NCBI RefSeq assembly: GCF_003330765.1
Contig: NZ_CP024904.1
Location: forward strand, 620,001 to 684,000
DNA: 64,000 bases
Origin: Burkholderia pyrrocinia
Lineage (GTDB): Bacteria > Pseudomonadota > Gammaproteobacteria > Burkholderiales > Burkholderiaceae
Direction: 5' to 3'
The notes below the pieces were generated by a model that saw only the letters and a program-made list of their open reading frames with translations, was not told the origin of the DNA and ran no database searches. Of the stretch, positions 9,308 through 17,357 are shown piece by piece (the first letter of the stretch is position 1; the number at the start of each line of letters is the position of its first letter). A program made the position numbers and the translations under genes.

Positions 9308-10054
9308 TTGGACTACGCCCTCCTGACCCGAGACCCGAGCCTGGCGGACCGCATTGCGGACAGCCTCGAACGCGGCGTGCACATCAACGGCCATAGCGCC
9401 GACCGGTTCAGCGACGAACTGACGCTGCTGCGCGCATTGCGCCGCCGGCCCTACGACCTGATCGTGGTCGACGCGCGCTGCGCCGATCCGGCCCACAACC
9501 CGGTGCTGTCGTGGCGCGCGTGTCATGCGGATCGCAGCGCGCCGGTCGTCGTCGTCGGCTCGTTCGCGTCGCCCGCGGAGCTGTTCCACTGGTACGACCT
9601 CGGCGCGGCCGACGTGCTGACGCTGCCGTTCGACCCGAACGAGCTTTACGTGCGCGCCCAGCTCGCGCGCCTCGGCCCGACGCGCACTGCAGCGGCGCCG
9701 GCGCAGTTGACGGTCGGCCCGTATGCGCTCGATCGTGACACCGGCACGGTCACGCTGCATAGCAGCGCGATCGCGCTGACCTCGCGCGAGTTCGCGACAG
9801 CATGGCTGTTCTTCTCCGATCCCGGCACCTGCTTCAATCGCAGCCAGGTCGCGAAATCGGTCTGGGGCAACGATCGCGACTGCGCAGACCGGACCATCGA
9901 GCAGCACATCTACAAGCTACGCAAGAAGCTCGCGCTCGGCGTCGCGAACGGTGCCACGCTGCGCACCGTATACGGCGTCGGCTACAAGCTCGAAGTGACA
10001 TCGTGCCGCGATGCGCGCGTGCTGGAATTCATCGCGCCGGCCGCGGCCGCGTGA
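9308..10054 (+). CDS. OmpR-family response regulator, HrpG-like
   Basis: A 248-aa two-domain regulator. The receiver domain spans about residues 1-110, with the phospho-acceptor Asp in YDLIVVDARCAD and the later LPFDPNELYVRAQLARL segment. A winged-helix output domain covers about 130-235 (LTSREFATAWLFF..., DRTIEQHIYKLRKKL, LRTVYGVGYKLE). The TTG start is chosen because it follows a GAAGAG-type site and begins at the receiver's first strand (LDYALLTRDPS). Its position among T3SS effector genes and behind a hrpII box suggests a HrpG-type activator of the secretion system. That role is inferred; the fold is clear. Confidence 0.8.
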   Translation: MDYALLTRDPSLADRIADSLERGVHINGHSADRFSDELTLLRALRRRPYDLIVVDARCADPAHNPVLSWRACHADRSAPVVVVGSFASPAELFHWYDLGAADVLTLPFDPNELYVRAQLARLGPTRTAAAPAQLTVGPYALDRDTGTVTLHSSAIALTSREFATAWLFFSDPGTCFNRSQVAKSVWGNDRDCADRTIEQHIYKLRKKLALGVANGATLRTVYGVGYKLEVTSCRDARVLEFIAPAAAA

Positions 10055-10132
10055 CGCCGGCCGGCGCGAACGCGCACGGCGGTCGGCTCGCTGCTCGCCG
10101 CCTGCCGCTGCCGTGTGGCAACGGCCGCCGCG

Positions 10133-11446
10133 TTACTTGCGGCCGAACAGCCGGCCGATGAAGCCGCCGAGGCCGCTGCGCCTGACCCGCGCCTCCGGCC
10201 CGGCGGGCCGTTCGGCGAGATGGCTCGGCCGGTCGGGGTCATAGCCGGCGCGTTCGGTCGCGTCGCGCATCAGCTCGGTCAGTGGCCGCGTATCGCCGTC
10301 GAGCTTACCCGCGACCGCCTGCTTGACGATCTCGCCACGGTCCATCTCGTGGCTGCCCGTCGAGCCTTCGACGTATTCGGCATACGCGCTCGTGCGGCTG
10401 AGCGGTTCCATCCCCGGCGCGGTACTCGGCCGCCGCGGCGGCGGGATGTCCTTGCGCAGCTTCGCGTCGATGTCCCGCGCGGCGGCCGGGTTCGCGACGC
10501 TCATGTAGACGACCGCGTCGTCGACGCGCTCGCCCGTGCGCGCCGGCCCCATGATCTTGGCCTGCCCGACGTCGTCCGGGCGGCCGCTCACGACCTTGCC
10601 GATGCGCGGCGCAGCGGCCGGCACTGCATCCGGGTCGAAGTTGACGGTCAGTCGTGCAAACGGTTGCTCGGTGCTGAATTCGCGCGACTTTTTCGGCAGC
10701 ACGTAATACGCGAACTCGCCGAGCGCGGCCTCCTCGCCGTGCGCCTTTTCGTATTCGGCCGGATGCGTACCGGCGCGCGTCTGCGCCTGGACGTCGACCC
10801 CGTTCGCGCGCCGGTCCAGCTTCTTCAGCGCGCGCAGGCCGGCGCGCGCGTCGCCGCGGCGCTGCTCGGGCGACGTCTCCGGCCCGTTCGCGCGCCAGTT
10901 CACGTAGATCTTGCGTTTCGCGTCGTCGAGATGCGCTTCGGGATACTCGAGCCCCGCGACCGCGCGGTGCGTGCGGCCCGCCCATTCCTGCATCGATTCG
11001 CGCGCGAAGGTCGCGGCGCGACCGCTGCCGATCGACTGCTCGTCGAGCGATGCCTTCACATCCGCAATCTCGTGGCGCATCGCCGCGACGGCGTCGACAA
11101 AATCGTGCGCCGATTCCTCCACGACCCGCGGCAGGCCGGTCGCGTCGTCCTGTTCGCGCCACCTCGCCCGGCCCACTGTCTCGCCGGTCGCGTCGAGCGG
11201 CCCTGCGTCGAGTGCCCTGACTTTTCTGAGCTTCGCGCGCCCCTGCTCGAGCTGAGCGTCGGTCGGCATCCGGCTGCCATGCGACATCAGGTCCTGCAAC
11301 GTCGGCCCGCGCCGGATCGACGCACGATGCGCATCTGCTGCATCATGCGCGGTTGCCGCGGTTGCATTCTGCGCCGGCGCTTCATGCCCGTGCAGGCCTT
11401 CCGTCATCGCGCCGGCATGCGACGCACCTTCCGCGATCCTGACCAT
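10133..11446 (-). CDS. Putative type III effector, HopA1-like
   Basis: A 437-aa protein with no signal peptide. The start at 11446 is fixed by a perfect AAGGAGG site just upstream; a longer in-frame extension overlaps the hrpII box and is rejected. The N-terminus is Ala/His/Ser/Thr-rich, as in T3SS substrates. The central part has KRKIYVNWRANGPE, FAYYVLPKKSREF, FARLTVNFDPD and KIMGPARTGERVDDAVVYM. This order of strands, with a Lys before an R-x-D-x-VVY motif, recalls HopA1 (HrmA) effectors, but I cannot confirm the family. The C-terminus is basic (GGFIGRLFGRK). An exact hrpII box with its -10 lies in front, so assignment to the secretion regulon is firmer than the family name. Confidence 0.65.
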   Translation of the reverse strand: MVRIAEGASHAGAMTEGLHGHEAPAQNATAATAHDAADAHRASIRRGPTLQDLMSHGSRMPTDAQLEQGRAKLRKVRALDAGPLDATGETVGRARWREQDDATGLPRVVEESAHDFVDAVAAMRHEIADVKASLDEQSIGSGRAATFARESMQEWAGRTHRAVAGLEYPEAHLDDAKRKIYVNWRANGPETSPEQRRGDARAGLRALKKLDRRANGVDVQAQTRAGTHPAEYEKAHGEEAALGEFAYYVLPKKSREFSTEQPFARLTVNFDPDAVPAAAPRIGKVVSGRPDDVGQAKIMGPARTGERVDDAVVYMSVANPAAARDIDAKLRKDIPPPRRPSTAPGMEPLSRTSAYAEYVEGSTGSHEMDRGEIVKQAVAGKLDGDTRPLTELMRDATERAGYDPDRPSHLAERPAGPEARVRRSGLGGFIGRLFGRK

Positions 11447-11482
11447 CCCGCTTCCTCCTTCGCTCGCGTGATCGATTGCTCG

Positions 11483-11544
11483 AGGGTAGCCGCGCGCCCC
11501 GTTTCGCGCGCGTGCGGCCGCGAAGCCGGGCGCACCGCCGCGAA
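11483..11544 (-). promoter_or_regulatory. hrpII/PIP box with -10 element (minus strand)
   Basis: On the plus strand CGAA occurs at 11521-11524 and 11541-11544, which reads TTCG-N16-TTCG on the minus strand. Exactly 32 nt downstream is TACCCT (11488-11483), identical to the -10 of the first AWR gene. The effector start codon is 36 nt further on. Confidence 0.8.
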
Positions 11545-11579
11545 CCGTGCCAAAAATGTTCAGCGACGCTGGCTGCGCG

Positions 11580-12023
11580 TCAATGACGTTCCACGAAGAA
11601 CGCGATGCCCTGGTCGATCGCGCATGCATAGCTGATGCGCGGCGCAAGCCGGTTGTATGAAGGCAGCGCAAAGAGATCGGTCGAGAACGCGACGGTCTGG
11701 TCGGGTTTCACCTGGTATCGGATGAATTGCCAGATCGGCTGCCCCGATGCGTCGACCGTCGCGTGTTCGTCGGCGAAGCTCAGTGTGCCGTCCGGCGTGA
11801 TCCGGTACGCGTTGATCCGCAGCCCGCCGCGCGTCGTGCCCGGCGTGCTCGTCGTGCCGGCCGGTGCGCATTTCGACAGGTCGACCGCAACGGACACGCT
11901 TGCGCCCTGGTTCAGCGCGTTCTCCACTTCCGTCAAACCGGACAACCGAATGGTGGGCCCGGCATGGGCTGAAACGCACGGTACGGCGATCGACAGCGCA
12001 ATGAGCAATTTTTTCGCGATCAC
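11580..12023 (-). CDS. virK: VirK-family secreted protein
   Basis: A 147-aa protein with a clear Sec signal peptide (about residues 1-21, MIAKKLLIALSIAVPCVSAHA). The mature part has the VirK pattern: an early VSVAVDLSKCAP, then GGLRINAYRI, LSFADEHATVDASGQPIWQFIRY and a late Cys in RISYACAID. VirK proteins are small periplasmic or secreted factors found in Agrobacterium, Ralstonia and Xanthomonas virulence regulons; their biochemical role is not known. It lies between the HopA1-like effector gene and the translocon gene. No exact hrpII box was found directly upstream, so it may depend on another promoter. Confidence 0.8.
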   Translation of the reverse strand: MIAKKLLIALSIAVPCVSAHAGPTIRLSGLTEVENALNQGASVSVAVDLSKCAPAGTTSTPGTTRGGLRINAYRITPDGTLSFADEHATVDASGQPIWQFIRYQVKPDQTVAFSTDLFALPSYNRLAPRISYACAIDQGIAFFVERH

Positions 12024-12202
12024 GACAGGTTCCTCATCAGTGGATGGAAATGATCAGACGATTCTGCCGCATGCTTGCGTGCTTGCACTGCACAGTGAGG
12101 ATTGTTGAAGATCGCGCATCGCTGAACGGCGCACCGGGCGGAATCGTTCGCCCGGCGAGTTGACGCTCCGCGGCCGCCAGCGGTGTGCCGGGCGCGACCG
12201 TC

Positions 12203-12264
12203 TTCGGATTTTGCGACGCGGCTTCGCTTGCGAGCGCGGCCGGTGCGCAGCCTCTGCGTACGCT
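12203..12264 (+). promoter_or_regulatory. hrpII/PIP box with -10 element for translocon gene
   Basis: TTCG at 12203-12206 and 12223-12226 with a 16-nt spacer, then TACGCT (12259-12264, fits YANNNT) after exactly 32 nt. It sits in the 381-bp gap between virK and the translocon gene, whose start is 141 nt beyond the -10. A near-match (TTCG-N16-TCCG) lies at 12147-12170. Confidence 0.8.
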
Positions 12265-12404
12265 ACGCTGTGCCGGAAACGGATGGACGCGATCGCGCCG
12301 AGCGCCGAGCGACGGCCGCGTCCCCATCGGCGATGCTTGTTTTCCGCGGTGCCACGCGCACGCTTGCGTGGCGGTTCTTCCTTTTGCCTTCGCAGGTCTA
12401 CGCC

Positions 12405-14195
12405 ATGTCGCTCAATCCGCTGCTTTCGCCCGGCACGCCCACTCTGCTGCCCGCCTCCCTGTCGCCATCGTCGACTGCGCCGTTTCCGGCCGCAGAGCCG
12501 TTCGACCAGCACATGACCGACACCATCGACGCGACGCTGTCGCGCTCGCTCGGTTCGCTCGTCGGCGACGACGTCGATGCCGGCGACGACGACACGTCGA
12601 ACGCAAATGCCAATGCCGGATCTACGTTGCCGTTCGCGAACCCGCAGTCGAGCGCCGGCACGCAGACCGATGCGGTGCCGCAGCATGTCGGCGGCATGAT
12701 TGCGCCCCCCGCGGCCGCAGGCTCGAGCGTCACGTGGAACGGCGGCACGCTGAACGAATCCGAACTGCAGATCACCGCCGTGCTCGACCGGCACAAGGAC
12801 CAGTGCCCGCTCAGCTGGGATTCGTTGGACGACAAGATCAACGACGCGTCGACGCCGCCGGACCTGAAGGCCGCGCTGCAAGGCCTGCAGCACGACCCGC
12901 GCCTGTTCTTCGCGATCAGCTCGCAGGGGGACGGCCGCAGCGGCGGCAAGATCAAGGCCAAGGACCTGACCGAGTTCTCCGCCAATCATCCGCAAGTCGC
13001 CGCGTTCAACGAACAGAAGGCGGCCGCGTACACGCAAAACTACATCCCGTCCGACGGCAGCGGCAACGACCAGCCGCGTGCGATGACGGAAAGCGACGCA
13101 CTGCGCGAACTCTATCGCTATTCCGATAACCTGCCCAAGCATCTCGGCACCGACGACTTCAAGCAGATCGTCGACGGCGACGCGAAGACCGGCAAGACGC
13201 CGCCGCAGGTGATCGCGGCCGCGCAATACTTCGTCGATCATCAGGACGCCTGGCACCAGCTGAGCGGCGGCGGCGACCGGATGAGCAAGGAGGACTTCCT
13301 GCAGGCCGCGTCGTCGTCGATGAGCCTCACGCAAAGCGAGATGGATACGCTCGCGACGATGAACCGCAACCAGCACGCGTTCTTCGGCGACGGCGACCTC
13401 ACCCGCGACAAGCTCGCGACGATGGGTAACGACAAGCATCTCGACGCGAAGACGCGCGACGCCGCGAAGCAACTGCAGCAGGACCCGGTGCTGTTCGGGT
13501 TGGTGAACAACACGATCACCGGCTACAAGACGCATCACGGCTTCTTCGATTTCGGCGGCGGTCATACCGTCGATTCGGGCAACATCAGCAACCGCGACTT
13601 CAACCACTTCTACGACAACCTGTCGGCCGCGAATCGTGCGGTCGAGAAGCCGCAGACGCATCAGGCGGCGACACCCGAGCAGCAGGACGCGGTCGCGGAC
13701 ATGATGATGGGCACGGCCGACCAGCCCGAGATCAAGTCGCCGAAGCACAACGGCGGCTTTCTCGAGCATGCACTGAACGACGTGTTGAAGGTCGGCGCGA
13801 AAGCGCTCGACTGGGCGGCCACCGCGATGAGCGCGCTGAGCTTCATCCCCGGCATCGGCGAACTGGCGGACCTCGGTTCGGCCGTGCTCGAAAGCGAAGC
13901 GCAGGCTGCGAACATCCTGCACACCGCGATCAGCGGCGGCAACATCAAGAAGGCGCTCGCGGAAGCGGGGCTCAGCCTGGCGGCGCAAGCGGTCGGCGAC
14001 ATCGCCGGCCCCGAAGCGAAGATCGCGATGCGCGACGGTCTCGCGAAAACGCTGGTCGAAAAGGCCGCGAACGCGAGCATCGATCTCGGGATGAACGAAG
14101 CGAAGTCGTACACCGAGGGCTATCTGAACAACCTGAAGGCGCGCATCGAGGCCGGCCCGCTGCAACGTACCGACACGCAGAACGTCGTCGCATAA
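12405..14195 (+). CDS. HrpF/NolX/PopF-type T3SS translocon protein
   Basis: A 596-aa protein of the NolX/HrpF/PopF family, secreted by the T3SS and thought to form the pore in the plant membrane. The family signature is clear at about residues 113-190: SSVTWNGGTLNESELQITAV, then PLSW, DLKAALQGLQHDPRLFFAIS and GGKIKAKDLTEF. A second, related repeat with HAFFGDGDLTRDKL and QDPVLFGLVNN follows. The C-terminal third has the hydrophobic segment ALSFIPGIGELADLGSAVLE (about 485-505) and an amphipathic Ala-rich region, as expected for membrane insertion. The ATG at 12405 was chosen because the upstream frame contains the promoter box. Confidence 0.88.
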   Translation: MSLNPLLSPGTPTLLPASLSPSSTAPFPAAEPFDQHMTDTIDATLSRSLGSLVGDDVDAGDDDTSNANANAGSTLPFANPQSSAGTQTDAVPQHVGGMIAPPAAAGSSVTWNGGTLNESELQITAVLDRHKDQCPLSWDSLDDKINDASTPPDLKAALQGLQHDPRLFFAISSQGDGRSGGKIKAKDLTEFSANHPQVAAFNEQKAAAYTQNYIPSDGSGNDQPRAMTESDALRELYRYSDNLPKHLGTDDFKQIVDGDAKTGKTPPQVIAAAQYFVDHQDAWHQLSGGGDRMSKEDFLQAASSSMSLTQSEMDTLATMNRNQHAFFGDGDLTRDKLATMGNDKHLDAKTRDAAKQLQQDPVLFGLVNNTITGYKTHHGFFDFGGGHTVDSGNISNRDFNHFYDNLSAANRAVEKPQTHQAATPEQQDAVADMMMGTADQPEIKSPKHNGGFLEHALNDVLKVGAKALDWAATAMSALSFIPGIGELADLGSAVLESEAQAANILHTAISGGNIKKALAEAGLSLAAQAVGDIAGPEAKIAMRDGLAKTLVEKAANASIDLGMNEAKSYTEGYLNNLKARIEAGPLQRTDTQNVVA

Positions 14196-14254
14196 CGGAT
14201 CCGGTGTGGGCATCCAATGTGCCCACAACCGGCCCGTCCGACAGCGAACGCAGC

Positions 14255-14287
14255 GAGCCGGCCGCCGCATCATGCGGCCGCCGGCTC
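14255..14287. repeat. Inverted repeat, possible terminator
   Basis: A near-perfect palindrome of two 16-nt arms around one central base (one mismatch per arm pair), GC-rich, 60 bp after the translocon gene and before the convergent MFS gene. There is no T-run, so intrinsic termination is only a possibility. Confidence 0.4.
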
Positions 14288-14486
14288 GCGTATGCCGGCC
14301 GGATCGGATCGGCGAAGGCGGTGCCGATGCGGTCGGTCACGGCACCGGTTTGCCAAGGAGCCGAGCCGCGCGGCATCAGTACGCTGGCCGAAGGCAATGC
14401 CTGGGCGCCGTGCTCTCCTTCTCGGCGGCCTTCAACGTGCGTTTTACGAAACGGACACCAAACCTGCGCTTGTTCAGCTTCGAACG

Positions 14487-15731
14487 CTAGGTGCGCTCGA
14501 ACTCACGCTTATCAACGATGGAGGATTGTGATTGATTCGACTCGGCGTCGATTGATTGGCTACTTTTCCGCAACGCCAAAGCAGCAAGGGACGCAATGAT
14601 CCCCCCGGCAGCCAACGGCATATACGCCCACCCCCAGCGGTGAGTCCAATCGAGTGTCGCGCCGAATGTCATGGGTGCGAACGCGCCAACGCCGAACCCT
14701 AGAATCGATCTGACACCCATCACCCGTCCCAAATACGCTGCGGGCACCTCATCAGTCATGGCAGCCGAAAGTACGCCTGAGTCGGCCAGAATGAAGAAGC
14801 TGCCGACAGCAACCAAGGCGATCACCCAGCCGGCTCCCCACTGCTCGGACCAACCCATGAGCATGGAACACAAAGCCCCCATTGCGCCGACGCAAATGAG
14901 TACGCGCGCTCGCCCCCATCGATCGGACAGCGCACCGACGACTCCGGTGGCTATCATGCCCGACAGATGTATTGTGCCGCCCACGATCAGGCTCGTGGTC
15001 ATTGCCCCCAGGTTGCACGGACGAAGTGCCGTCGCCAGCAACGTTGGCGTCCACGCCCAACTTCCAAGCAGTTCCCAGCAATGCGCGACATAGCCGACAA
15101 GAAGGCACAAGGAGGTGGGACCGAACACGGCCCGCCACCTTATCGGCTCGGAAGATACAGACGGCTCGTGATGGTACCGTCGATTCTCCACGCCTTTGAG
15201 ACCGATCTGGCCAAGCACCGCACCGGCCAAAGCACCTGTCGCGCAAATGGCGAATCCTGCCGCCGCGCCGTAAGTACTCGCCGCCCACATCGAGAGCGAC
15301 ACCGAAAGCAGATAGCCCAATGAAGCTGCAGCCAGTATCTGCCCCATCCTGCGGCCGCGCTCCGCTGCCGGGCTCAGGTCCGCAATCAGGAGTAGCGCAG
15401 GGGCATACGCGCCCCCTTGTGTCAGGCCAACCAACACGATCAGTGGCAGCGCAGTATGCGGTGATCTGGCAAAAATCGCGAAGATCATCAACGCAGCGGC
15501 ACCCGCCCATGTGCTGGCCAAGTACACCCGCTTCGCCCCCAGGCTATCGGAAAGCCACGCGGTAACCAGGAGCGCAAACGCATTGGAGAGATTGAATGCA
15601 GTCTGGATCGAACCAGCAGTTGCTGCGTCCATGTGCCATGCCGAACGAAGTACCGGCAATGCCCCGGCAAATGCCATCGTACCCATGCATGTGCCGGCAC
15701 GGCTGAGGCACAAAAGGAGTTGACGATTCAC
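14487..15731 (-). CDS. MFS transporter
   Basis: A 414-aa major facilitator with about 12 predicted spans. The family loop-2/3 motif appears as WLSDSLGAKRVY and is repeated in the second half as ALSDRWGRARVL. The GTG at 15731 follows a GGGAGG site 5 nt away and is preferred to the upstream ATG at 15755, which has none. Substrate cannot be read from the sequence. It lies 379 bp beyond the end of the sulfur operon, in the same orientation and with similar lower G+C, so export of a product such as sulfite or an organic acid is possible but unproven. It lacks the palindromic operator of its neighbours. Confidence 0.75.
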   Translation of the reverse strand: MNRQLLLCLSRAGTCMGTMAFAGALPVLRSAWHMDAATAGSIQTAFNLSNAFALLVTAWLSDSLGAKRVYLASTWAGAAALMIFAIFARSPHTALPLIVLVGLTQGGAYAPALLLIADLSPAAERGRRMGQILAAASLGYLLSVSLSMWAASTYGAAAGFAICATGALAGAVLGQIGLKGVENRRYHHEPSVSSEPIRWRAVFGPTSLCLLVGYVAHCWELLGSWAWTPTLLATALRPCNLGAMTTSLIVGGTIHLSGMIATGVVGALSDRWGRARVLICVGAMGALCSMLMGWSEQWGAGWVIALVAVGSFFILADSGVLSAAMTDEVPAAYLGRVMGVRSILGFGVGAFAPMTFGATLDWTHRWGWAYMPLAAGGIIASLAALALRKSSQSIDAESNQSQSSIVDKREFERT

Positions 15732-15972
15732 GCCCGCCTCCCGGTGGCGGTGCATTCTGGTTGTACAGAGCAATATGCGCGATGGCTGAACAAAAAACGA
15801 GACACGATGATCGTAAGAATATTGGATTACAAGACCCATTGCGCATGGATAGGCTCGCGCATTGATGGTCGTAGGGGTGATGGCACATGCCATCGGAAAG
15901 CGCTTGTGCTCTGCGAGACGGCGAACCGCTATGCTCGATTTACTTCAGTGAGATCACCTCCGCGATTGTCGA

Positions 15973-16008
15973 CAACCTGGTCTTCATATCGAGATGAAGA
16001 CCAGGTTG
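15973..16008. repeat. Perfect 15-bp inverted repeat with 6-nt loop
   Basis: Arms CAACCTGGTCTTCAT and ATGAAGACCAGGTTG are perfectly complementary around ATCGAG. It lies in the 403-bp gap between the desulfinase gene end and the MFS start. It is likely a transcript-end or attenuator hairpin for the operon above; no T-run follows on either strand. Nothing else was recognised in this gap. Confidence 0.6.
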
Positions 16009-16134
16009 CTGTCCGGGCGGCCTCGACAGCGAAATCGATAGCCCGCCCGTACATTCACGAGAGCCGTAAGCCAGGTTGTCAGACCGCGAGTACGGCAGAC
16101 AAGCGGCTCACGATTCGAGCCCATGTTTTCATGC

Positions 16135-17340
16135 TTAGGCGTTACCACCCTGCGCTGCTCGCAGAAAACCTTCACGTGTCTGCGGCAACTTCATCCCCAA
16201 CAGCGTGGCAGCGACCTGGGTTCGCAAAATCTGCGCCGTGCCGCCTGCGATGGTGAACATGCGAGCATCCCGCACGTGCCGCTCCATCGGATTATGGCGG
16301 CCGTAACCAGACGACCCGTAGAACTGCAGTGCGTCATTGGTGACCTTGTTCGCCGTTTCCGCCGCAAAGATCTTCGCTCGTGCCGCCTTGTCGATATCCG
16401 GAAAGTCCACGCCGCTGGCAGCAGCCGAACGCAGCAGCAACCGCGCAGCCTCCAGTTGAGTCGACATGTCGGCCAGCATCCACTGCAGCCCCTGAAATTC
16501 AGCGATCGGTCGGCCAAACTGATGTCTGGCTTTGAGGTAGGCCATGCCTTCTTCGAAGGCGCCTTGCGCGATACCCAAGGCGACAGTGCCCGCTCCAACG
16601 CGCTGCGCGTTGTAGGCCGTCATCAATGACGCGAAGCCTCGCTTCAGACCGCCGGGAGGCATCACCAGCATCGACTTGTGCACCTTGAGGTCACGGAACT
16701 CGAGATGGGTCTCCGGAATGCCGCGCACACCCATGGCGTAAAGCCTGCGGCCCACGACGAGTTCGGCAGGTGCGTTGCCGTCCCGCACGCAGATAAACGC
16801 GCCGATGCCTTGCTCCACACCGTCGTCGAACACACGTGCGAAGATGAGGTGCAACTTCGAAACACCACCACCGGTGATCCAGTACTTCTCGCCATTCAGG
16901 ATGTAGTCATCCCCCTTCTTGTCGGCACGCGTGGTCATCTCGCTGGCAGCGCTGCCGGCATTGGGCTCCGAGATGCAGATCGCCGGCTTGTCCCCCGCCA
17001 GAACAAGATCGGCCGCCACCTTCAGTTGAGCCTCGGTTCCATACTTGGCAATGGCGCCGATCGCGCCCATGTTTGCCTCGACAGTGATCCGCCCCATGGT
17101 CGCGCACGCCTTGGCCATCTCCTCGATGACGATCACGGTATCCAGGTACGAAAGACCCCGTCCGCCCAGGCTCTTGGGCAGCGTCATACCCATGAATCCG
17201 GCGTCGCGCAGTGCTGCGACGTTGTCCCACGGATACTGTTCGGTGAGGTCCGTATTGGCGGCAGCGGGGGCAAATACAGATTGCGCGAGCTCTCTTGCTT
17301 GCGACTGGAGATTCAATTGTTCGGGGGTGAGGTCGTACAT
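16135..17340 (-). CDS. acd: 3-sulfinopropanoyl-CoA desulfinase (acyl-CoA dehydrogenase fold)
   Basis: A 401-aa FAD-binding acyl-CoA dehydrogenase-fold protein; start at 17340 behind a TAGGAGA site. Two features point to desulfination instead of dehydrogenation. First, the canonical catalytic Glu in the YEGTxEI motif is replaced: the sequence reads TIAGGTAQILR. Second, Arg84 is present in CATMGRITV, at the same number as the Arg that binds the sulfino group in the characterised Advenella desulfinase. The enzyme would convert 3-sulfinopropanoyl-CoA to propanoyl-CoA plus sulfite. It lies 17 nt downstream of a class III CoA-transferase gene, the expected partner. The family call rests on these residues and strong recalled similarity; no alignment was run. 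Confidence 0.85.
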   Translation of the reverse strand: MYDLTPEQLNLQSQARELAQSVFAPAAANTDLTEQYPWDNVAALRDAGFMGMTLPKSLGGRGLSYLDTVIVIEEMAKACATMGRITVEANMGAIGAIAKYGTEAQLKVAADLVLAGDKPAICISEPNAGSAASEMTTRADKKGDDYILNGEKYWITGGGVSKLHLIFARVFDDGVEQGIGAFICVRDGNAPAELVVGRRLYAMGVRGIPETHLEFRDLKVHKSMLVMPPGGLKRGFASLMTAYNAQRVGAGTVALGIAQGAFEEGMAYLKARHQFGRPIAEFQGLQWMLADMSTQLEAARLLLRSAAASGVDFPDIDKAARAKIFAAETANKVTNDALQFYGSSGYGRHNPMERHVRDARMFTIAGGTAQILRTQVAATLLGMKLPQTREGFLRAAQGGNA

Positions 17341-17357
17341 GGCGTCTCCTAAAACGT

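Noticed and set aside
12147..12170. TTCG-N16-TCCG near-match to a hrpII box
   Set aside because: One mismatch in the second half-site, and a perfect box with a correctly spaced -10 lies 56 bp downstream.
12054..14273. 739-aa open frame on the minus strand opposite the translocon gene
   Set aside because: No recognisable domain; the plus strand encodes a clear NolX/HrpF protein.
14204..14599. 131-aa plus-strand frame after the translocon gene
   Set aside because: Runs through the palindrome and into the end of the MFS gene, no ribosome-binding site, no family pattern.
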